The position numbers and the translations under genes are program-made. Positions 26,001 through 38,000 of a stretch of 64,000 nt of DNA are shown piece by piece. Origin of the DNA: Acanthaster planci (taxonomy: Eukaryota > Echinodermata > Asteroidea > Valvatida > Acanthasteridae); the NCBI RefSeq assembly GCF_001949145.1, contig NW_019091467.1, forward strand, positions 291,103-355,102, written 5' to 3'. How positions within the stretch are numbered: the stretch's first letter is position 1; each line of letters starts with the position of its first letter. The notes below the pieces were generated by a model that was given only the letters and a program-made list of their open reading frames with translations, was not told where the DNA came from and ran no database searches.

Positions 26001-29000
26001 TAGCATTAATCGCGTATAAAGTTTGTAAATTATAATTAGGGTTATACATGTATATAACAGGCTTTGCCCTTACCCAACGTATATTAATAAGCACCGTGTG
26101 CTCAGTGCTTATAATTAGGGTGTTTTAACATGTAGCCAGATAAAAATGAACATTTGGTTGGAAACATCATGTATTGAAGCATCAGTGAACATAAAAGTGT
26201 GGTTGTTTTACAAGTAGGGCTACACCTGCCACTTAAAGATAATCCAAACTGTTAAGTTTTCAAGTCCTGGAAGTGTGTTTTCTTTTCAGAGTATACATGT
26301 AGATACTTTGAAAACTTTCTACCGTAGGCTGACATGCACATGATGAAATGCACATGTACATGTACCTGTAGCCGAATTACCATTTCTTTAAACACTGTGA
26401 CTGAGTGAGCAGCTGGTTTACTGCATAACCCTAACTGCCCAAAACCTGCCATACTCCAACAGCAGGTTTTGTGAGGTTTTGGCAGGTTTGGTACCGTACC
26501 TGAGGAACCTGCTGTTGAATTTTGTGAGACTTGGGATGAAAGGCCCAGGGAGATGGTGTTGGATTCTGTGTGAGTTAGGACACACATGGGTCACTGTGTG
26601 CAGTGTCTGGCTTGCTGTACCAATTGTTGGACTACACTTGATTTTGTCAGGTTTGGTACTGTTCAGTGCAAGTCATCCTACACTGCATAGACCCATCCAT
26701 ACCATATCACTCAAACTCCAACGGGCTCATTCTGTTGGAGTTTATCAGGTTTGGTGCAGTAACCTGCATGTACAAGTACACAGACAAGTACATGAACCTG
26801 TTGGATTTTGTGAGGTTCAGTATGCTTTTCTAGTGCAGGAGTCTAGGGGGTTAGGGATAATGTGCACTTTCAGCTGATTCAGGCCACTTCCTTACAATGA
26901 CTTTATTAGTGTAAGTGCTTTCCTGAGACATGCCTGAGGTGACACATGATGTATGTAATCAATGGGCTCATACTGTTATCTACTTCCACATGAGCCAACA
27001 CCAAAAGTTTCTACATGCGTGGTCCTCGCCTCTTCAAGTCTTTCAATAACTATATCACTGTCAACTGGACGGCTTGGGAGATGTTGCAGGATGGAGGAAA
27101 CGTACATATGTGCATCAAGCTTGCTCAGCATTTCACAGGGGCTTGGTACTAGTTTATGAAGAATCTGAAGTTGTTTTTTTTGAAATGAGAATTACAGTAG
27201 AGGATCTGGGAAGAATCTGGGATATGAAAGGGATGGGAGTCCAGGATGTCCCAGAGGGGTTAATGTACAGTACCAGTACGCTGACATTTAATTAATGGGC
27301 CTATTTTTTTTTACTTGTATCATGTACCGGGTACAAATTCAGGTTCCGAGGCACAGAGGAAATCAGCTGTGGTTCCAACAGACTGTCTGTAATCTGACTC
27401 AAGAGGCAGTCTTAGACAGTGACAGACTAGTAGTAGGTCAGTCTCATGACTAAGCAACGCTCTACAATCTAGCCCAACCACACTCCTGGCCGCACTTCGG
27501 TGTCCTTTCTTTATGACTACATGCAGGGCCCAAGGGGTAAAAATTTGCCAGGGCTTTGTCAGCCAGGTGATTGGCCACCCCTTGTGAGGGGAATCAAAAT
27601 ACCCAGCCCCTGCCATAAAGTCAACATCAATGGCTGTGCATGTGTGTGTGAGTGTGTGCATGCGTGAGAACCGCACCTGGTGTGCTCAGTGTGCATACAG
27701 TACAAGTACAGCTCAGGTACTGCAGGCTTTCATTTTCAAACGAATAACAAATGACTACACTGACATGACTGAATGTGTGTGTGATCACACATGTACATGT
27801 ACATGTATATGATATGTACATGCCTACACAATGAGTGCACACAAGTACATGTATTTTAGATTTTTACGTCTTGCACATGCACACCATGAATGTACACATA
27901 CATGTACATGTTCATACAGGTTAATGTGGACTTATACGTGTTGCTGGTAGCAAGTAACAAAACCATATTGCATTAGTGTGTTGACGATCTGGTACAAGAC
28001 GGTATCTAAAACCCAACAGTGCACAATCAACTTCCATGGGCAAAGATTACTGTTAACATGTACATGTTCGACACAATGCTAGGGCTGAGTCAATTGAAAT
28101 AATTCACTATTCGAATATTCGAATATTCGTTAGCACCAACAGGCAGACTGTTGGAACTAACGATATACAGAATCATTTGCAATAACACACACAATTGTAC
28201 ATTATGATCAATAATAGCTTCTCACATCTAGGAGCATCTCCAGCCACGATTTAGCAAGATTGAAGAGATGAACAAGACTTCTTGCCCTGTTGAAAATTTT
28301 TATTCCTTTTAAATTGCTTGATGAATAATTTACTTTTAAAATCATTGTAAGATTTCCGACGCTTCTCCACAGTGCAATTTTTCTCATTTAAAACAAAAGA
28401 AAATTTTCCCATCCTTTCATGATGTTTGCATTTGAATATTCAAATTCGAAAAATAATATTCAAATATTTGACAATCGATAGAATATCCAGTTATTTGGCA
28501 CAGCCCTACATAATGCTGAATGGGAACAAACACATTTTGAACTTCAAGCAAAATGTATTTGAGTGCCTTTCCAAACCACGGTGTAACAAAAACCATTATG
28601 GGCTTGGCTTCCTTTTGGGGAGGCACTGCAGGGGATGAAGCACTCAGTTCTGAAGCAGAATATTCAGATCATTTAGGGCAGAATCTTTGACAAAATAAAG
28701 GTAGGTGCATGCAGTCAAGACACCTCTGTGCATTGTCTGCCCTGAGAAAGAGATTGGCTTCTGTACCTGATACATGTTCACTGAGAACATGCTATTCAAA
28801 AGGTGATGCAACAATCTTTGGCAACTTGCCCTTCCTTCTTGAGCATTCATAGTTTTAATTGCTTTGACATTTTGCCACCACATGTGCACAGGTACACTCT
28901 GCACTCCTCATGCTTGGTTCACGTACATGTTGTGGGCATGTATTCCTTTGTTCTCCTATGGTTAGGATAACTTGAGGGAAATGCTCATTTTTCGGATGCT

Positions 29001-32000
29001 TTCCAGACTATTGCTCTTCACGTTGAAACGTTGTAACCCTGACCTTAAAATAACTCGGAAATGGTTTTTCAGAGCTAGGGAAAACAGTGTAGACGTGTGT
29101 GAGTCCACACATCTTGTAACCCTACTTTATGTAGACTTCTGTTGTGCGCAAGTACACACTGTGTACATGTATGCCACACTTGCAAGTGACACCCACAAAT
29201 TTGAAATACTGCGCAAGGACAAGATTACACACGGTACCGATACATGGACACGTTCTGTTCTCATCACCAGAATGTTTCATTCTAAATCTGCTTTATTGAC
29301 TTTTTTCTCTGGAGTGGGGCCAATCGGTCAATTCTTCCATTCAGTAAATGACTTTCACCTCAACAAAGTGACACACACAAGGCGAGGGGGCCCGCAGACA
29401 GCACATTTTCAGCTCCAGCAGGTGGTCTCTGTAGGAGGAAACCTCAACCTCTCCTGTACCCTCATATCACATTCACTCTGCCCACTGACCCATTCCCTGT
29501 CCTCAACATCCAAATCCTGCACTCATTACCTATGACACTGACACCCAATCGTTGTCTCACCCCCAGGTGGTCATTCAAAAAAATGTTGGCTGAAACATAA
29601 ATTCTTCTCAGCGCAATAAAATTATGACAGTGGTAAAAAGTTGCTGAATGTATTTAACATGTGCAGGAGATGTAAAAAAAAATTTCAGAATGCTGCGTGA
29701 GGCAATAGCATTCGATGAATAGTGTTCTGTTCCACATCAGCAAGTTTTGCAGGGTTCTCACTGTAGCCTTGAAAGATAAAACTTGTTGGAATGTAGGTTG
29801 GCCACTTAAAGGCAATATTTCCATGATGTGATCTTTGTGATTAAAGGAAACGATAATCATGTAACCTGTCATTATGAGCGTAACGACTGATCAGTCATGC
29901 ATAAATGAGACAAGCGAACACAATTCCTGCGATAAACCTACTGGTACTATTACTTTTGTGAGCAAGAAACATTATAATCTAAACAAATGACTTCCTCTAT
30001 CACAACCATTCATGACAAAACCGAATTCTGTTCCCACAGTTCGACGACATGCACGGATTCATCACCATAAAGCAGGGAAATGCACTGGGGGCTCAACTCG
30101 TTTCAATGGAAATGTTGAAGGGGAATGTTTGCTGCATGCATGTTATTCATCAAATTGCAAATTTCTCTACAAGTCTGTGGTCTCTTTACCAGTGAAGAGG
30201 TACATGTACATGTATGTATTTCTGGTCACAGCGGATTCGTTTTTGTAATTTTGAATTCCAGAGAAATGGACTGTGGTTCCATGCGCCACATGTACACACA
30301 AGTCTACCAGCACCTGCACCAACAAACTCAACTCTTAACTGTTTCAATTTCCAGTGTTTGATGTTGCAACGGGGGAAGGGGCCAACCAATTATTAAAACA
30401 GCAAAATCGTTTAGATGCGTCATGCATGTACTGGTATACAAGAATAGTATAAACTGAAGCCAAGCACACCACTGTGCAAACCGATTTACCACTTGCTAAC
30501 CAAGTGTGTACCAATCGGTAATTTCAGTGAAGGGATATTAAGGTAGTATTAAGGCCTCAAGGAATAACTCAGGACTGCTTCATAATGTACCTACATTAGT
30601 CCCATCACCATGTTTGCTAGGCCTATCACATGTATGTTACTTATTTCTTTTTTCTACATCTACATGTAAATACCAGTAATAAACAAGTTAATATCAATTC
30701 CGCAGCTGAAGCAAACTAAATGGAAGAATTACCTTTCAATATCCCATGTTTGAAAAATAAAGAATGCAGCCAAACCCTTATCAAACACACATGGTATTCA
30801 CTAGCATGAGCTTAGCTCTGAGTTCTGATTTTCCTATGATAATGAATCACCATAAACAGTAAACAGTCAATGTACATGAAGTGCAGCCACCTGGCCACAG
30901 TCGGCTCCCAACAAGATGCATCAAGCAACAAATTATTGTTGAAGGGAGCTGGGAAGAGTGTTATGTCAGAAATATTTGGAAGGTGCATTGCGAAAGAACT
31001 CCATATACCAGTATACAATTCTTTGATGGCACGGTTCGCTGAAGAAAAGGAGAGATCTACTGCAGCTAGAACAAACGGGTTCACATAGTCAACTATATGA
31101 CATACATGTACATGTACCAGTATGTAGAGAGGTGAAATTTGCAAATACTACAATGGTTGAATTTCTACATTTTGAGAGTGCACCACTATGCAATAAAAAA
31201 AGCCTGATGCTGGAAACAATCCGGACGTACAGGTGTGTGACCATTATGGGAGTCCAATCGTATGCATGTTTACTTCAGACATGTACATGTAGGTACATGT
31301 ACCTGGCATTATACTACATGTACTACCTTTAGACCGGTAATTTAAAGTGCTATATTTTCATACTCGTACATGTATGACAAATGCCACTGCATCAGGCACT
31401 TGCGTAGGTGCTCAGCTGATCACACAACAGTCATGGCATGATGCTTTGAAGACAGCTGACTGAATATTGTTGGAAATGTACTAATGCCTGCAGAGTCAGT
31501 GACCAGTTTGTTTTTTTAACTCTGAGAACACATGTGATTTTATTGAAATACATCGTCGTGGAATTAAAAATGATAAAAACTCTTCAGGCACTCATACATG
31601 TATTAAATGTGCATAACACTGTTCAAGTACCTGACTCCTTGAGTAAAAGAGTTTGTGTACTCAGGAAATCTCAACAAGGTTCTTTAGATCTTGTAACTGA
31701 AATAAACTGCACAGTTCGGGAAATGTTGATACATGTAGGTGCACACTAAAACAAAAGTTCCAAGTACTGTACCGTACCTTCTGTGCAAATTAAACCTGTC
31801 ATCTGTTTTGGTAACTACATGTACAGTATGCTTCTGGAGCACATACAAATTTAAACAGGCAAAGGAGTGTGGATAAAGCTATGCACAACATGTCACTGAA
31901 GAATTAATCAGTCATAAACATTTCATTTTTGGGGATACACTGTACATATGGACACAAGGATTTGGTTTCTGACCTACATGTACTCTTTAACTACGTATGA

Positions 32001-35000
32001 TTTGCAGATAACTTTCACGTCACCTTGTCATCATGCTAAGAACTAATATGTACTGTAGCATATACTCTATTACTGTACAGGAAATCAAGCCAGTGCATGT
32101 TAGTGCTGAGAGCACTTGCTGCACAGCACCAAGGCATGCAGTAAGGAACGGTGCATGTGTACACCAAACTGCCGGCCAATAACTAGAACTACTGGTACAT
32201 GTAATTTGACTGTCCAAACACTTTGCTAAACCACAGCTTAACCCATATGCACCAGTACAATGTGGATTTCCTTTGGTGTGATTCACCAAACTCAAAAGCT
32301 TTGAGTCTGTCACCACTGGTCATTTTGATGCAAAGGCCTTGAACGATCACCAGGTAAACCTGCACATGTGATTCATCCAGGCTAGGTACATGTACATTTT
32401 TTTGTACATGTACTGTACATCATGGTACACCTTATGTTTGAAGACGGCTAATGTGTGCAGCTCTGATTCTCAACTGACCCCAACTGCATGTACATATGTA
32501 TTACAGAACTTGACTGCATGTACATGAATATACATGTACATGTACATGTAATTCCTCACTGAAACTTCCACTCATTCATGTACAACAGTACAGTAACTTG
32601 TCATGGAAAACAGTTTTAAAAATTATATCAATTAAAAGACCAACAGGAAATTTCTGCAACCTTCACAGAACTCTGCTAACATGCAGTTATGTCACAGAAC
32701 TTGGGTTCACAGAGGACCAAAATGTTTTTATAAACAAGTACTTAAGTTAAAGTTGCACTTGTGTTCTTTAATTAAGAGAGATGCAATTTGGTTAAATATA
32801 TTTCTGAGTGGCTTTTAGAAACAAACTAAATGACAATCTGAATGGCATAAGGGGTTCTTTCCTCACTTTTCACCTCTGGCAGCTCAGGTTTGATCCCCTG
32901 CTCAGTCTGTGTGTGGATTGCGTTTTCAGTCCCTACCTGATTCCGTGGGTTTTACCTAGAATATTTTCCTAGGGTTTTTTTCTCCCACCTCTAAAATTGT
33001 AACTGCTTCTCACTGTCTCCCCTCTACATACATGTATGTGGACTGCTTGGCGGCACTGATTGGAGCTTACCCTCATTAATAAAGAAAGATGACAAAATAA
33101 ACAACAGTCCACACCATCTTAGTCTGAGTCAAAGTTAAATCTGGGTATTTTTAGTCCATGAAAGGTTGTCTCCTTATTTCTGAGGTTTTTTCTAGCACGA
33201 CTATTACTAGGTACAGTAGCAGACAGGGTTCCTGCGATACCGCTTGTCGGTGATACAAGACGTAACACCATACTTTTGCTATGAAACCATATGCACCATG
33301 AGACAGACTTGACGTTGGAGTAGGTGCCAAAGTCAAGTTGTTTATATTTATGAACAGCGTATTGCCCGAGAGCTGCAACAGATTTCACTTCTCCCAACTT
33401 CCGAACGCTTGTGTTTTCACTGTTTACAAATTGAAATGGTCCATGTTTTGTTTACAGTTACACAATCTGTTGGACACAAGTTGACACTGGAGTGATGAAA
33501 CAATGTTTGGTTGCTGCTTATAACAGTTCTTCATATTAACCACTTTGTGTTGGACATGGAGAATGCAGGAACTTCCTGTGTTAGATACGTGACATTTAAA
33601 CACATCCTAGCACGTTATGCATGCAGTAACCAATGATGTATTCACTACACTCATTCCACCACAGCCAGGCGTTCTAATAAACATCATGCTGTGACACTGT
33701 CTTGAATGGGAGTCTAAAAAAGCATTAATTCTGTGAGAAATGTTGCACTAATCTTGTACAAATGACTCCCAGGGCCAACATTAATGGTGTCCACTAAGGG
33801 ACTGTCACTGTGGTCTCTTGTCCTTTAAAAGTTGGTATCTTCTGCTGAAACTAACGGAACAAATGGAATAAAGGGGAGCATGGGACAAATTTGTTGTGGA
33901 ACAGTACTATACGCAAGTGGTTAAATGCAAAAGGAACGCCACTCGTACGGTAGAACTTTCTGGGCCCAACTGCCAAGATTCCCAATGTCAGGGTACTAGA
34001 CCTGCAGTCTGACAAGCTAGTTCTTAGTCTGTCATTTTTAAACACTTATAACGACAACGTATCGGTACATTATTATATGACAAATGTCACACAGACATTA
34101 AAAGTAAAGGATTCTACAAAGGACCATCACAATTACTGAGTGTCATAAACACCAGCAATTAAAAGGGAGGTGCTCATTTGAAAGGGGTTTTGCGTGGCCG
34201 CTTATGACATCACTGGCCTAATATAAAATGCAAGGGAATGGCTATAGGACAATTGGCAAGCATAGTATTATCTGACGCAAAAATGGATAAAATAATAAAA
34301 TGGATGTAGTGAGAATATGGCACTGTCATGCAAAAAGTAATGCCGTGCATTGCATGTTCTCAATATTTCAATGAATTCTTACTGCAAGCATGGCCATCAT
34401 ACATTGTAAGTGTACATACATGTGCATGTACTACACATGTACATGTACACACGTACATGTAGCCGTTGGAACTTACAGTGCGCACATCATACACTTTACA
34501 TTCTGGAATAGCATAGTGGACTAAACTTGTTATTTATGTTGGTTTCCGTTGTTCTTTACTCCTGTTGCATGCATTTAGAGTGCTATCAATACTGGTACCA
34601 TGTTGTAAATGCTGACCAGCTTGGTTTGGTTCGGAAGTGCCATATTTGATGATTTCAGTTTGGTTCAGTTCAGTGATTTGGCTGCAGCACTACATGTAGC
34701 TCATGCATACATAGTGCGCATCTACATGCACATGTGTATGTACATGTACACGTACGATAAGTGTACAGGTACAGTTCATGTGCGTACGCTTACGATAGCC
34801 ATGCATCACAAGATGTTCCTGAGAAGCCTGTGGTAAGAATTCAGGAAACTATTAACTGAAAAGTTGTTTGCAAATGGAAAGAGTGATGGAAAATTGCCCA
34901 TTTGGCCATGTGGGCCAATTCACGTTATCATGGGAAAGAAGGTTGACTTGATTCATGTACCAAATTTCTTCGAATACATGTATCAGGGGTGTGATTTAGG

Positions 35001-38000
35001 GAAAATGAAAAATTCCACGAAACATTTGTCGGAGGGTTTTGCAAGTCGCATCGGCTACAGCTTCCCTACAATTCACTGCATATTTATTGATTATAGGAGG
35101 AGATTCAGGTACGACATGTAAGCCACCACAAGAGCTGTTACAATTATAATACTTACAGCAACAAAACCCTTGTCCTCATTCACTTCAATTGCAATTATAC
35201 ATGTAAGCTATAATTGGTGACAATCAAAGACCTAGAAGTGTAATACACACACACGCAGTTATCAGTGATCCACAAAATTCTATCACAATTTATTAAAACT
35301 GAAAACTGTCTCATACAGATGAGTAGTGCATTACTTGTGAATTACTTGTGACACAACGTGCACTTGAAAAACCCAGGTTTGTCGATTTTCACGAGAAAGT
35401 CACGATAACATATGGATTTCCCCTTGGTTAAATCTCTGTCCACCTCGGTTTCCAGCCAGGAAAATTTCCAAGAATTCTGTAATCCTTTGTCTACATTTAG
35501 ATCCCCTTCCCTACCTACTACTTTGTATGACATTTTTGATGGATGTTGACGACATCAGACCACCTCAAGAATGAAACAAACCGCAATGGGAGACGGACGC
35601 AAGTTGTACACACACAGTGAATGCAACGACAACAGGAGTACCGTACATACACACACAGCGACCGTACAGTAGGTACAGATCATGTACATACACACAACGA
35701 TCATACTGCTGGCCTGGGTCCCCATGTTTTAACAAGTGCATGCTGTACACCTTAACTTGTGCCAGTCTTTCATTTAGTTTCGCACCAAATATTGTAGTCT
35801 TTGCATTACATATTGAAAGCAATGACAATACGGAGATCCTAAAGTCTCACAGAAATTCCAGATAGTCTCAGAGAAATTCCAGAAATCCAGAAAAATCTGG
35901 ACAAATCACCCCCTGAGGTATAAATTTGCGAACGTCATAGATTTGTGACGACATCTGTCTCATGAAAATAACAAAAACATGATTCACTCAAAATCTATTA
36001 GATCTTGTATTGTGTAAAGTAGGGAACTCCCATTTGAATGCTTTTCTCTATTTTCACATATCCTACAATCGTTTTGAGTTGAGCATGATCCAAACAAACC
36101 CCTTTGGTTGGCGAAAGTGGTTGGAAATTTCACATGTTCAACCACAACTTTCCTTGGAATTTCAACTTTAGTTTAACCCTCCTTTGGTTTTACAGCACAA
36201 ATGTGCTCAAATGCCCACAGTCACTGGTGAGCATGTAGTTTCTATATGGAACTCAAACATGCATAGGTTCAGCGTGTACACAGTAGATTGNNNNNNNNNN
36301 NNNNNNNNNNNTGTTAGGCAGCACAAAAGTGCAATCTGATATTCCTGTGAGGGACAGCTGATTCAGTGCACAACATGACACAGCTGTGCTTCTTTGAGGT
36401 GTTTACCAAGTGACCCAAAGAGTGACTTCAGCATGGGAGGGTTAATACATGTAGTTCAGAAAAATATATATGTAAGTTGAAATTGCTCGCGGACACGGTT
36501 GGACAAGGAGATTTACATGGAAGGACTATGGCACGCTCATATCAGGCCCTAAATGTTTCACTGTGCATTATACAGACACATGTACATGTACATACCCCGT
36601 ACATATACTGGTACAGCATGTACATGTACGTCTGAACCTAAGCTGAACCGATGTTCAGCCCAAAGTTTCCAAACCGTGCCCAAACTGAACCTTGTAGCTC
36701 GCAGCACTACCTGTAAATGTGGCAGTGTATTTAACCCCTCTTGCTTCAACTGCATGGATTCCTCAGCTTGAAGTCCAAGACATTTGAAGTCGACAGACAT
36801 GTTTAAGATGTGCATAATCACAAAGAACTCTCCGTAACTGTCTGTTGGCAACAGGATCTGTCATTTCCAAGGACTTTGAGAAAAAAAAATTAGTGTTTGA
36901 ACATGATAAATTTTCACTGATATTCTTCCAAGGTTTATCGATACCTTTGAAAGGTTGTGTACCATACCCTGGGTCATTAATGTGCAAAAGTGAAGATCCG
37001 CTCCTCGGTGCCAGTTTAATCCATCAAGCACATGTATACAGAGAAATATGGAAGGGCTGCGTAGCAACGTGTTCAAAATATCGACGAAAATATCATATCA
37101 AATCACATATTTCAGAGCACTGATTTGATATTATATTCTGGTCGAATTTATAAACAAAGACTCAACAAAATATCTTCAAAATCATGTATTGGTTTCTCCA
37201 CATGTCAAAGGTGCACTAATGTGACTTCTGTGGTTTTAAAGATCAATTTTCGGGGAATAAATTGATGATATATGTATTCAACCAAACTTATTCACACTGC
37301 GGGCCAAACCAATCAAAATTTTTGAGACTGGACAAAATACCTGGCCAAGTTTGATCATCAACTAGTCATGTCAACTGATGGACAATTTTGCCTGGTTAAG
37401 AAACACTTGACAGCTTCTTTTTATGAAGTCATGGTTTTGGTTTTTAACTACATTGCAATGGCTGTTGCACAACAGAGGTTCAGACGAATCTGCAAGATAT
37501 GATTTCCAGTCCAATAATCAAATGTTTTTAGTGATTTATTTCAGAAACACATACATCCTGTACATGGATAAATCATAGAGAATTAGAGGACTACTGGCCA
37601 AACCACTGAACTGTTTGTTGAGTTTGTTTAGGCATGTCCTAATTCTAATTCTTTCCTCAAATTTCAGGGAAATGACAGATCCTGTTGCCACAGGCATTTA
37701 CGACTGGTACCCCTGTAAATCCTGAACGTGTCTGTGAACTGAAAATGTACCAGGCCTGGGCCTAAATTCAACCACTGCAGAATCGTTAATTTGCGACATG
37801 CTGCATGCAAAATATGAAATAGGCTACATGGAGGCCTACACATACATGTATACATGTAGGCCTGCCTAGGCCTATAGGTCTAGAAATAAACGTAAACTCA
37901 AACACGAACAATAACCACGAATCTCAACTGACAATAAATACATCTTCAGAGTTAACACACATGCAGCCCCCTCTATCAATTCCATCTATAAAAGCCAAGT

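Noticed and set aside
28972-29535. 187-codon ORF on the plus strand
   Set aside because: No recognisable domain, mixed codon use and no splice signals that fit. Treated as chance.
36553-36771. Plus-strand frame ending with CKC...CFNC cysteine pairs
   Set aside because: It resembles a zinc ribbon only superficially. The first half is ACATGTA repeat, and no splice sites or homology support it.
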